A DNA stretch of 55,405 nucleotides, from positions 1-55,405 of the forward strand of contig JAKOVA010000287.1 of assembly GCA_029782335.1 (NCBI GenBank), given 5' to 3'. Under the pieces are notes generated by a model. That model saw nothing but the letters and a program-made list of their open reading frames with translations. It made no database searches and was not told the origin of the DNA. Positions 7,958 through 15,238 of this stretch are shown piece after piece. Source of the stretch: Actinomycetes bacterium (GTDB taxonomy: Bacteria > Actinomycetota > Acidimicrobiia > Acidimicrobiales > Microtrichaceae). The stretch's first letter is position 1, and every line of letters begins with the position of its first letter. A program made the position numbers and the translations under genes.

Positions 7958-8734
7958 TCAGCTCTTCGGTGGCATCCGGATGCCACCGTCGACCCGGATG
8001 TCCTGGCCGTTCATGTAGTTGTTGGTCACCAACTCGAGGGCCAGCGAAGCGAACTCGCTGGCATAGCCGAGCCGGCGCGGGAACAGCACCGACTGACCCA
8101 GCGCGGCCTTGAACGCCTCCGACGCTTCACCCTCGCCATAGATCGGTGTGTCGATCAGGCCGGGGGCGATGGTGTTGACGCGAATACCCGCCGCTGCAAG
8201 GTCACGAGCGATCGTGATCGTCATGCCGACGACGCCGCCCTTCGAAGCGGAATAGGCGGCCTGGCCGATCTGGCCCTCGTACGCCGCGACCGACGCGGTG
8301 TTCACGATGGCGCCGCGCTGGCCGTCTTCGTCGGGCTCGTTGCGGTTCATCGCTGAGGCGGCGAGACGGATGCAGTTGAAGGTGCCGATGAGGTTGATCT
8401 CGATGACCTTGCGGAACACCTCGAGGTCGTGCGGATTGCCGTTCTTGTCGATCGTGCGGGCCGGCCAGCCGATACCTGCACAGTTGACCAGAACCCGCAG
8501 CGGTGCCATTTCGAGCGCCGCGTCGACGCCGGCCTGCACCTGCTCAGCGCTGGTGACATCCGCAGCGGCGAACAGGCCGCCGATCTCCGAAGCGAGCTTG
8601 TCGCCCCGCTCTTGCTGTCGGTCGAGGTCCATGACCACGACCTTGGCGCCCCGCTCGGCGAGGAGACGTGAAGTCGCCTCTCCCAGCCCGGACGCGCCAC
8701 CCGTCACGATTGCCGAAAACCCATTGATCTCCAT
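7958..8734 (-). CDS. SDR oxidoreductase, 3-hydroxyacyl-CoA dehydrogenase type II-like
   Basis: 258 residues. TGGASGLG nucleotide motif near the N-terminus, NCAGIGWPARTIDKNG, the catalytic Ser in NTASVAAYEGQIGQ with Tyr-x3-Lys (AAYSASKGG), and C-terminal NNYMNGQDIRVDGG. The overall pattern, including the insert after NCAGI, is that of HSD17B10-like 3-hydroxyacyl-CoA dehydrogenases, which act on short or branched 3-hydroxyacyl-CoA in fatty-acid or isoleucine breakdown. It stands alone on the minus strand. A TAGGCT box 6 nt before the ATG and an adjacent 14-bp palindrome suggest a leaderless transcript under a TetR-type repressor. Confidence 0.82.
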   Translation of the reverse strand: MEINGFSAIVTGGASGLGEATSRLLAERGAKVVVMDLDRQQERGDKLASEIGGLFAAADVTSAEQVQAGVDAALEMAPLRVLVNCAGIGWPARTIDKNGNPHDLEVFRKVIEINLIGTFNCIRLAASAMNRNEPDEDGQRGAIVNTASVAAYEGQIGQAAYSASKGGVVGMTITIARDLAAAGIRVNTIAPGLIDTPIYGEGEASEAFKAALGQSVLFPRRLGYASEFASLALELVTNNYMNGQDIRVDGGIRMPPKS

Positions 8735-8740
8735 GCGGGG

Positions 8741-8746
8741 AGCCTA
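8741..8746 (-). promoter_or_regulatory. Candidate -10 box, leaderless promoter of the SDR gene
   Basis: TAGGCT on the minus strand, 6 nt before the ATG at 8734. Confidence 0.5.
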
Positions 8747-8750
8747 AACC

Positions 8751-8764
8751 TGACCGGCTGGTCA
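8751..8764. promoter_or_regulatory. Palindromic operator candidate in the SDR promoter
   Basis: TGACCGGCTGGTCA: 5-bp arms TGACC/GGTCA around GGCT, immediately upstream of the -10 box and so inside the promoter. Such short symmetric sites are typical for TetR-family repressors of acyl-CoA genes; no regulator gene adjoins it. Confidence 0.5.
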
Positions 8765-8863
8765 AGAGGAATCGGCGACACACCCGCGGCAACGACGCGT
8801 TCGCGGAAGCGGATCGCGGGAAATTCGCTGAAGTCCCGGCGGCCATGTGCCGAGACATCGACG

Positions 8864-9562
8864 GTGACGACGTGGCGCAAGGACCCCTCAACCGTGGGGG
8901 CGAACGGCACCGAAGCCCGGTGCGGGAACGAACCCGCCGGCCGCGGCGGCGGGCCACCGGGAGGATCGGCGTTCGCACGAATCCGAAACGGCGCCCGACG
9001 AACCCCCGAAGCGCCGGACGAGTCGCCGCGTCCCGTCGCGTTCGAGCCGCTCGAATTCGACGTTCCGCCGGCCAGCACCGGTGGGGTCACCGACTCACCC
9101 ACACCCCCACCGGCGTCCACGTCCGCATCCGCATCGAGTTCCGCATTCCCGGGAGGCCGCGCGCACCTGCCGCTGCTGTCGCGCCGCGACGGCGGCCCGC
9201 AGGTTGCCTTCGTCGGAACTGCCTTCACCCGGGCAACGGCGACCGAAGAGACCGCTGCGGCGCCCCGAAGCACCTTCACCGAGTACTTCTCCACCGAGTC
9301 GTTGTTCAACCCCGGAGACCCCATCGCCTCACCGTTGGGCCTCGACCGCGGGAGCGACCCGTGCCGGGTACTGGGCCTCCCCGCGGACGCGACCTGGCGC
9401 GAGGTCGTTCGGGCGCACCGTCGGTTGGTGAAGGAGAACCATCCCGATCGTCTCGGCGATGTCGAACCCGCGATCCGCGCGGCCGCCGAAGCCCGTTTCC
9501 GGGAGATCAACGAGGCGTACCGGGAAATCGAGCGCAGCCTCCGCAACGACGACGCCGACTGA
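8864..9562 (+). CDS. J-domain protein with long disordered N-terminus
   Basis: 232 residues. Residues 1-165 are Pro/Ser/Thr/Gly-rich with little predicted structure. The last 65 or so form a J domain: DPCRVLGLPADATWREVVRAHRRLVKENHPDR contains the invariant HPD that stimulates DnaK, followed by AAAEARFREINEAYREIE. There is no G/F-rich or zinc region, so this is a class-C type co-chaperone with the J domain at the C-terminus, the reverse of the usual order. The GTG start lacks a clear Shine-Dalgarno. It converges with rnhA with only 14 nt between the stops. Client and location are unknown. Confidence 0.75.
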   Translation: MTTWRKDPSTVGANGTEARCGNEPAGRGGGPPGGSAFARIRNGARRTPEAPDESPRPVAFEPLEFDVPPASTGGVTDSPTPPPASTSASASSSAFPGGRAHLPLLSRRDGGPQVAFVGTAFTRATATEETAAAPRSTFTEYFSTESLFNPGDPIASPLGLDRGSDPCRVLGLPADATWREVVRAHRRLVKENHPDRLGDVEPAIRAAAEARFREINEAYREIERSLRNDDAD

Positions 9563-9576
9563 ACGCCGGCAGTCGT

Positions 9577-10002
9577 TCAGCCCACGGTCGCGGCGGCCGC
9601 GACGGCTAGCCGATCAACCAGGTCGTTCATCGGGTCACCCGAGTGTCCCTTCACCCATGTCCAGGTGATCTCCTCGATGCGACCCAGGACCATCTCGAGC
9701 AGTGGCTCCCACAGATCACGGTTGGCAACGGGTTGCCGCTGAGCGTTCTTCCAGCCACGCCGGAGCCACCCCTCGTACCAGCGGTCCCGGAAACAGTTCA
9801 CGACGTAGGTCGAGTCGCTACGGATCTCGATCTCCCCCTGATGAGCTCGAACCGCTTCCATCACCGCGCGCAGTTCCATCCGTTGATTCGTCGTGTGCGC
9901 CGCCGCTCCCGAGTCGAATTGCGTCGCGTCGACCGCCCACGCCCAACCACCCGGGCCGGGGTTCCCTCGGCATGCACCGTCGGTGTAGATCACGAGTGGC
10001 AT
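9577..10002 (-). CDS. rnhA: Ribonuclease HI
   Basis: 141 residues, normal for type I RNase H. Catalytic carboxylates are visible as Asp8 (YTDGACRGNPGPGGW), Glu43 (NQRMELRAV), Asp63 (RSDSTYV) and Asp130 (NDLVDRLA), with His120 in VKGHSGDP. It degrades RNA in RNA-DNA hybrids. It is divergent from aceE; its upstream region has TAGCGT 9 nt before the ATG and no Shine-Dalgarno. Confidence 0.95.
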   Translation of the reverse strand: MPLVIYTDGACRGNPGPGGWAWAVDATQFDSGAAAHTTNQRMELRAVMEAVRAHQGEIEIRSDSTYVVNCFRDRWYEGWLRRGWKNAQRQPVANRDLWEPLLEMVLGRIEEITWTWVKGHSGDPMNDLVDRLAVAAAATVG

Positions 10003-10011
10003 CGGAGCGGC

Positions 10012-10017
10012 ACGCTA
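10012..10017 (-). promoter_or_regulatory. Candidate -10 box of rnhA
   Basis: TAGCGT on the minus strand, 9 nt before the ATG at 10002; slightly long spacing compared with the other boxes. Confidence 0.4.
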
Positions 10018-10054
10018 TGCGACCAGATCCGGCGCGATCGCGCCGATGGCGCCG

Positions 10055-10060
10055 TAGCTT
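10055..10060 (+). promoter_or_regulatory. Candidate -10 box of aceE
   Basis: TAGCTT followed by 6 nt (GAGAGG) and the GTG start. GAGAGG abuts the start and is too close to act as a Shine-Dalgarno, so leaderless initiation fits better. Confidence 0.45.
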
Positions 10061-10066
10061 GAGAGG

Positions 10067-12769
10067 GTGACCTCAGCAGACGGATTCCTCGATCAGCTGC
10101 CGGACATCGACCCCGACGAAACCGATGAATGGCTCGACGCACTCGACGCGGTGGCCGAGCAACGAGGCAAACCTCGTGCCCGGTTCCTCATGGGTCGCCT
10201 CCTCCAACGATCCGCCGACCTCGCGATCGGCACTTCGGCCACGGTCACCACTCCCTACGTCAACACCATCTCCACGGCGGATGAAGCGTGGTTCCCGGGT
10301 GATGAGGCGCTCGAGCAGCGCATCCGGGCGTTCATCCGATGGAACGCCGTCGTCATGGTCGTCCGAGCCAATCGGGCGGCGTCGGGCATCGGCGGCCACC
10401 TCTCGACGTTCGCGAGTTCCGCGGCGCTCTACGACGTCGGGTTCAATCACTTCTTCCGTGGCAAGGACGACGGCAACGCCGGTGACCACGTCTACGTGCA
10501 GGGACACGCGTCGCCGGGCATCTACGCCCGAGCGTTCCTCGAAGGCCGTCTGAGCGAGGAGCAGCTCGACCGCTTCCGCCAGGAGATGATCGGCGGACTT
10601 CCCAGCTACCCCCACCCGCGCCTGATGCCGGACTTCTGGGAGTTCCCGACCGTCTCCATGGGGATCGGCCCGATCAATTCCATCTACCACGCTCGATTCA
10701 ACAAGTACCTCCAGCACCGCCGGATCGATGACACGTCCGAGTCGCGGGTCTGGTGCTTCGTCGGGGACGGCGAGTGCGACGAACCCGAGACACTCGGCGC
10801 GATCTGGTTGGCGAGCCGTGAGGGCCTCGACAACCTGACGTGGGTCGTCAACTGCAACCTGCAGCGCCTCGACGGTCCCGTGCGAGGGAACGGCAAGATC
10901 ATCCAGGAACTCGAGTCGATCTTCCGGGGTGCCGGCTGGCACGTCATCAAGCTCATCTGGGGCGACCGCTGGGACGAGTTGCTCGCGGCCGACAGCGACG
11001 GCGTGTTGCTGGAACGTATGAACTCGACGGTCGACGGCGAGTTCCAGCGCTACGCCGTCGAGTCGGGCGCCTACATCCGCGAACACTTCTTCGGTCCCGA
11101 CCCGCGGCTGCGGAAGCTCGTCGAACACCTCAGCGACGAACAGCTCCAGAACCTCAACCGCGGTGGCCACGACTATTCGAAGGTGTACGCCGCATACAAG
11201 GCGGCAACCGAAGTTGAGGGCCGCCCCACGGTCATCCTCGCGAAGACGATCAAGGGCTGGACGCTCGGCCCGACGGTCGAGGGTCGCAATGCGACGCATC
11301 AGATCAAGAAGATGAACGACGAGGAACTGCGTCACCTGCGCGATCGCCTGCATTTGGGCGACGCGATCCCCGACGAAGCCCTCGATGCCGACATGCCGCC
11401 CTACGCGCGGCCGGCCGATGACTCACCCGAGATGCGATACCTGCTGGCGCGTCGTCGGGCACTGGGCGGGTCGCTGCCGAAACGCATCACCACCGTCCGC
11501 CGACCGCTCACCCTCCCCGACCCGGCCGCGTTCAGCGAGTTGCTGACGGGATCGGGCGATCAGCCGGTCTCCACCACGACGGCATTCACTCGACTGCTCC
11601 GGAACCTGACGCGGGATCCCTCCGTCGGCGAGAGGATCGTGCCGATCATCCCCGACGAGGCCCGGACCTTCGGGATGGACGCGCTCTTCCGCGAGCTGAA
11701 GATCTACGCGGCGCACGGCCAGAAGTACGAGCCCGTCGATCACCATCTCCTGCTCTCCTACGCCGAGTCCGACAGCGGACAGATCCTCGAGGAGGGCATC
11801 ACCGAAGCGGGAGCGATGGCCTCGTGGACCGCGGCGGCGACCGCATACGCGACCCGTGGCGTCCCGATGGTGCCGTTCTTCACCTACTACTCGATGTTCG
11901 GCTTCCAGCGCATCGGTGACCTCATCTGGGCTGCCGCCGACGCCCGAGCCCGCGGCTTCCTCATGGCAGCGACCGCCGGCCGGACCACGTTGATGGGCGA
12001 AGGCCTCCAGCACTGCGACGGCCACAGCCAGGTGCTCGCATCGACCGTTCCGTGCTGCCGCGCCTACGACCCGGCGTTCGCGTACGAGATGGCGATCATC
12101 ATCCACGACGGCTTCGACGCGATGTTCGGCCGAAATCTCGACGTCTTCTACTACCTCACCCTCTACAACGAGAACTACCCGATGCCGCCGATGCCGGCGT
12201 CAGAGGATCCCACCACCATCGCCCGCGGCGTGATCGAAGGGCTGTATCCGTGGGCCGCATCACCGCTCGAACGCCACGAGGCAACCGTGTTGTTCTCCGG
12301 GACGGCGTGGCGGGCGGCCGCGGAGGCACAGCATCTTCTCGCCGAGGTGTACGGCATCGGCATCGACCTGTGGAGCGCCACCTCCTACAAGGCGTTGCGT
12401 GAGGAGGCACTCGCAGCGGAGCGCTGGAACCGGCTGCATCCCACCCAACCCCAACGCACCCCACTCGTCACTCGGAAGTTGGCGGGAGCACCGGGGCCGG
12501 TGGTGGCCGTCACCGACTTCATGCGAACGGTGCCAGACCAGATCGCCCGCTGGGTGCCGCGACGCTGGACGTCGCTGGGTACCGACGGTTTTGGGCATTC
12601 CGACACCCGTGAGCGTCTGCGCCGCTTCTTCGAAACCGATGCGGCGCACATCGTGGTCACGGTGCTCGACGAGCTGTGCGCCGAGGGCAAGGTCGGCGCG
12701 GACATCGTTGCGGACGCCATCAATCGATTCGGGATCGATGCCGACGCACCTCCGCCGTGGACCATCTGA
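10067..12769 (+). CDS. aceE: Pyruvate dehydrogenase E1, homodimeric type
   Basis: 900 residues, typical length for single-chain AceE. The thiamine-diphosphate motif GDGECDEPETLG (about residue 232) runs to NCNLQRLDGPVRGN. Family segments are HLSTFASSAALYDVGFNHFFRGKDDG, PHPRLMPDFWEFPTVSMGIGP and the second-half GEGLQHCDGHSQVLAS and WTSLGTDGFGHSDTRE. It decarboxylates pyruvate and acetylates the lipoyl group of E2. Its partner E2 and E3 lie 5-8 kb away on the other strand (2824-5751), and the lipoylation enzyme is with them. The GTG start has no Shine-Dalgarno but a TAGCTT box 6 nt upstream. Confidence 0.96.
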   Translation: MTSADGFLDQLPDIDPDETDEWLDALDAVAEQRGKPRARFLMGRLLQRSADLAIGTSATVTTPYVNTISTADEAWFPGDEALEQRIRAFIRWNAVVMVVRANRAASGIGGHLSTFASSAALYDVGFNHFFRGKDDGNAGDHVYVQGHASPGIYARAFLEGRLSEEQLDRFRQEMIGGLPSYPHPRLMPDFWEFPTVSMGIGPINSIYHARFNKYLQHRRIDDTSESRVWCFVGDGECDEPETLGAIWLASREGLDNLTWVVNCNLQRLDGPVRGNGKIIQELESIFRGAGWHVIKLIWGDRWDELLAADSDGVLLERMNSTVDGEFQRYAVESGAYIREHFFGPDPRLRKLVEHLSDEQLQNLNRGGHDYSKVYAAYKAATEVEGRPTVILAKTIKGWTLGPTVEGRNATHQIKKMNDEELRHLRDRLHLGDAIPDEALDADMPPYARPADDSPEMRYLLARRRALGGSLPKRITTVRRPLTLPDPAAFSELLTGSGDQPVSTTTAFTRLLRNLTRDPSVGERIVPIIPDEARTFGMDALFRELKIYAAHGQKYEPVDHHLLLSYAESDSGQILEEGITEAGAMASWTAAATAYATRGVPMVPFFTYYSMFGFQRIGDLIWAAADARARGFLMAATAGRTTLMGEGLQHCDGHSQVLASTVPCCRAYDPAFAYEMAIIIHDGFDAMFGRNLDVFYYLTLYNENYPMPPMPASEDPTTIARGVIEGLYPWAASPLERHEATVLFSGTAWRAAAEAQHLLAEVYGIGIDLWSATSYKALREEALAAERWNRLHPTQPQRTPLVTRKLAGAPGPVVAVTDFMRTVPDQIARWVPRRWTSLGTDGFGHSDTRERLRRFFETDAAHIVVTVLDELCAEGKVGADIVADAINRFGIDADAPPPWTI

Positions 12770-12787
12770 GCGGCGGCGATCCGGCCG

Positions 12788-12793
12788 TAGCAT
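12788..12793 (+). promoter_or_regulatory. Candidate -10 box of the HhH-GPD gene
   Basis: TAGCAT, 7 nt before the ATG at 12801, no Shine-Dalgarno. Confidence 0.45.
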
Positions 12794-12800
12794 CCCGTCC

Positions 12801-13388
12801 ATGAAGTCTGCTCCGCCTGCCATTCCGATCACCGGCGACGTCGAGGCCGACCGGTTGCTCGAGCGCGATCCGTTCGCGCTGCTCGTCGGAATGTTGCTCG
12901 ACCAGCAGGTTCCGATGGAGTGGGCGTTCCGAGGACCCTTGACCCTGCACAGTCGACTCGGCGACGAACTCGATCCAGCAGCGATCGCAGCGATGGACCG
13001 AGACGAGTTCGTCGCGGTGTGCAGCGAAAAGCCCGCAATCCACCGCTTCCCTTCCTCTATGGGCGGCCGAGTCTGGGGACTCGCGGTGGCCGTCGCCGAG
13101 CACTACGGCGGCGACGCATCACTCATCTGGCGCGACGCCAAGACGGGTGACGACCTGTATCGCCGACTGCGGGAGCTCCCGGGCTACGGCGACGAGAAGG
13201 CGCGGATCTTCATCGCGATCCTGGGCAAGCGGCTTGGCGTCGCGCCGCCCGGTTGGGAGGCCGCGTGCATGCCCTTCTCCGATGACCAGCCACGATCGGT
13301 GGCCGATGTCGCCGATGCGGAGTCGCTCGCTGCGGTACGCGAGTGGAAGAAGGCAAAGCGCGCCGCCAACAAGTCCAAGCAGGACTGA
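12801..13388 (+). CDS. HhH-GPD family base-excision-repair-like protein (TIGR03252 type)
   Basis: 195 residues. PITGDVEADRLLERDPFALLVGMLLDQQVPMEWAFRGP is the signature start of a family largely restricted to actinobacteria, related to endonuclease III/DNA glycosylases. A helix-hairpin-helix segment follows (LRELPGYGDEKARIFIAILGKRLG), with a Lys-rich tail (KKAKRAANKSKQD) suited to DNA contact. The Fe-S Cys cluster of EndoIII is absent. Damage specificity is unknown. It is 31 nt after aceE but has its own TAGCAT box. Confidence 0.82.
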   Translation: MKSAPPAIPITGDVEADRLLERDPFALLVGMLLDQQVPMEWAFRGPLTLHSRLGDELDPAAIAAMDRDEFVAVCSEKPAIHRFPSSMGGRVWGLAVAVAEHYGGDASLIWRDAKTGDDLYRRLRELPGYGDEKARIFIAILGKRLGVAPPGWEAACMPFSDDQPRSVADVADAESLAAVREWKKAKRAANKSKQD

Positions 13389-13632
13389 CCGCTCCCGCAG
13401 TTCACCCCGCGAAACCGCGGCGAACCCCGGCGAACCTGCAGAACCCCGGCGAACCTGCGTACAAAACCGACCCCCAACGACGGAAATCGCCGCAAGTTCG
13501 GACGAGGACCGCCACCCCCGCCCAACCTGCGTAGAAAAACGACCCCCAACGACGGAAATCGCCGCAAGTTCGGGAGGGGGAGGGACGCGGCGCGTCGGGA
13601 GGGGCAGGGCCGCGGCGCGCCGGCGAGGCGTT
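13389..13632. repeat. Repeat-bearing intergenic region
   Basis: This 244-nt gap between convergent genes holds a 19-bp tandem duplication (13422-13440 and 13441-13459, unit beginning GAACCCCGGCGAACCTGC) and a 50-bp direct repeat (13452-13501 and 13524-13573) with 2 mismatches at 72-bp spacing. The 50-bp unit contains CGACCCCCAACGACGGAAAT and ends in CGCAAGTTCGG. Two copies only and no spacer pattern, so not CRISPR. The end of the unit (AAGTTCGGG) recurs in the 48.5-kb repeat region. Confidence 0.75.
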
Positions 13633-14436
13633 TCAGGCGAGGAGCGCGGCGTCGTGCTGACGCGCGAGCCACCCCAGCAGGATGGCCACCGCCCGCGGAT
13701 CGTGGCGGAGTTCGTGTCCTGCCCCGCCGATGATGTGCATCTCGGCCGATCCGTGCTCCTCTGCGAGGAGCCGAGTGTCGATGGTTGGGACCAGATCGTC
13801 GAGTTCGCCGTGGAGAAGCAACAGCGGCCGGGGGGTGAGCCGTCGCACGAACTCGGCGGGATCGAACTGCTTCAACTCGGCGGCCCACTCACTGAAGTTC
13901 GCCGGGAAATTCGGATCCCGCACCACGCCAACCTCTCGGGCGTGGAGCAGCAGACGCCGCGGATTGCCCGCCCACTCGCTGAAGTCGACCGGCGTTGACG
14001 AGGCGGCGACCCCGGCGATCGAGGGGTTCCGAGCCGCCTCGGCGAGACACAACGACGCTCCCGTTCCGAACCCGACGAGCCAGACGCTCGTCGCCCCGAG
14101 GTCCGCGACGTGAGATGCTGCGGCGGCGATGTCGTCTCGCCAACCGTGCATGGAGAAGTTGCCTTCCGAGCGACCGCAGCCGCGGAAGTTGATGGTCAGG
14201 ACGAGCCAGCCCATCTCCGAAGCGATGCGATCGGCGAGCTCGGGGAACGACTTGCCGGATGCGGCGGACTCCCGACCGCGCACCGGAAATCCGTGGCACA
14301 GCACCAGTCCGGGTGCGCTCAGGGCCCCGGGTGGCTCTGCCAGGTGGGCACTCAACCGCAGCCCCGACGACTCGAACCAATAGTCCATCGTCGGCGCTTC
14401 AGCAGCGACCTCCCCTCGACCGCGGTCGGTCGGCAC
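13633..14436 (-). CDS. Alpha/beta-hydrolase-fold protein lacking the nucleophile serine
   Basis: 267 residues. LVLCHGFPVRGRESA (oxyanion loop), NFRGCGRSEGNF, the elbow VGFGTGASLCLAE, the Asp loop LLLHGELDDLVP and the His loop GGAGHELRHD give a full alpha/beta hydrolase frame. The elbow reads G-F-G124-T-G, where the canonical G-x-S-x-G has serine; Ser128 is nearby but off position. It may therefore be non-hydrolytic or use another residue. GTG 14436 lies 4 nt after the upstream stop; an ATG at 14388 (MDYWFESSG) is a possible later start. Substrate unknown. Confidence 0.75.
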   Translation of the reverse strand: MPTDRGRGEVAAEAPTMDYWFESSGLRLSAHLAEPPGALSAPGLVLCHGFPVRGRESAASGKSFPELADRIASEMGWLVLTINFRGCGRSEGNFSMHGWRDDIAAAASHVADLGATSVWLVGFGTGASLCLAEAARNPSIAGVAASSTPVDFSEWAGNPRRLLLHAREVGVVRDPNFPANFSEWAAELKQFDPAEFVRRLTPRPLLLLHGELDDLVPTIDTRLLAEEHGSAEMHIIGGAGHELRHDPRAVAILLGWLARQHDAALLA

Positions 14437-14440
14437 GGCG

Positions 14441-14656
14441 TCAGGCGGCTGGATTCCGCTGCTTGCGGAAGAGGCGGTAGCCCCGGTTGTTCGCCTCCGC
14501 GAGTGTGTCGGGGGCGAAACAGATGAACGTCTCGGCGGCGAGCAGTTCGGTGATCAGCTGCTCGTCGTCACCTTCGATGGCATCGACGTCGTAGACGACC
14601 TGCGACCGCTTGTCGCCGAGAAACTGGTGGTGCTCAAACCTGCCCGGACGCTCCAT
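14441..14656 (-). CDS. Small conserved-looking protein, 71 residues
   Basis: Begins MERPGRFEHHQFLGDKR and ends RGYRLFRKQRNPAA, with acidic middle (DVDAIEGDDEQLITELL). I do not recognise a named family. It is soluble, charged and without signal peptide. The TACACT box 8 nt upstream of the ATG supports transcription, and the following hydrolase gene begins 4 nt after its stop, so the two are probably co-transcribed. Confidence 0.6.
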   Translation of the reverse strand: MERPGRFEHHQFLGDKRSQVVYDVDAIEGDDEQLITELLAAETFICFAPDTLAEANNRGYRLFRKQRNPAA

Positions 14657-14664
14657 GGGTCGAA

Positions 14665-14670
14665 AGTGTA
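14665..14670 (-). promoter_or_regulatory. Candidate -10 box for the 71-residue protein
   Basis: TACACT on the minus strand, 8 nt before the ATG at 14656. Confidence 0.45.
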
Positions 14671-14724
14671 CGGGTCAGGCCGGGACCGCCGTGCAGCTGC
14701 CGATCACCCGCCCGTGCCGATGCG

Positions 14725-15177
14725 TCAACCCTCACCCGTGACCGGTCGCCCGATTGCGCCGATCGACGCCTCGTAGGAGCTGTTCGACGCGAGGATCGCC
14801 AGCACCTGGTCGTCGGTCAGCCCGCTGCCCGGCGCGCCGTCCTCCGTCTCGTCGACTCGACCCAGGATCCATCCGAGCCGCTCGTCATCGGGAACCACCA
14901 CCACGTCTCCGTCAATCTCCGCTGCGGTGCGGTAGGTCGCGACACCTTTGGTCGTCAGGTAGTCGACGTACCAGATCAGCACCGCACGCACGTCGTCGTA
15001 GGACACCTCCGCGGTCACCTCGTCGGGGAGATCGTCGGCGACCCAGTCGACCGCCTCCTCCAGGTCGTAGACAGATGCGCGGGGACGCTGCGCCAACCGG
15101 GCGGTCACTCCACCGATGGAGACCGCTGCGATCACGAACGTGGTGATCGCAGCGAGCACAGCGAACAACAGGATCAC
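14725..15177 (-). CDS. Membrane-anchored protein of unknown function
   Basis: 150 residues from a GTG at 15177. An N-terminal membrane helix (ILLFAVLAAITTFVIAAVSIGG) is followed by an acidic extracytoplasmic or cytoplasmic domain (DLEEAVDWVADDLPDEVTAEVSYDDVRAVLIWYVDYLTTKGV). I do not recognise the family. The frame is open upstream to 15273, but that start would run into the divergent MFS gene; a TAGCCT box 8 nt before 15177 supports the shorter form. The divergent arrangement with the MFS transporter leaves the two -10 boxes only 33 nt apart, so their expression may be linked. Confidence 0.6.
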   Translation of the reverse strand: MILLFAVLAAITTFVIAAVSIGGVTARLAQRPRASVYDLEEAVDWVADDLPDEVTAEVSYDDVRAVLIWYVDYLTTKGVATYRTAAEIDGDVVVVPDDERLGWILGRVDETEDGAPGSGLTDDQVLAILASNSSYEASIGAIGRPVTGEG

Positions 15178-15185
15178 GACGCCGG

Positions 15186-15191
15186 AGGCTA
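15186..15191 (-). promoter_or_regulatory. Candidate -10 box for the membrane-anchored protein
   Basis: TAGCCT on the minus strand, 8 nt before the GTG at 15177; this decides the start in favour of 15177. Confidence 0.45.
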
Positions 15192-15224
15192 CCGGCGAAC
15201 TGCGGGGGCGAGCCGCAGGCGCCT

Positions 15225-15230
15225 TAGGGT
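15225..15230 (+). promoter_or_regulatory. Candidate -10 box for the MFS transporter
   Basis: TAGGGT, 8 nt before the ATG at 15239, back-to-back with the divergent TAGCCT box. Confidence 0.45.
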
Positions 15231-15238
15231 GAACCCCG

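Noticed and set aside
13452-13573. Possible CRISPR array
   Set aside because: Only two 50-bp units, with a 22-nt gap and no cas genes in the window.
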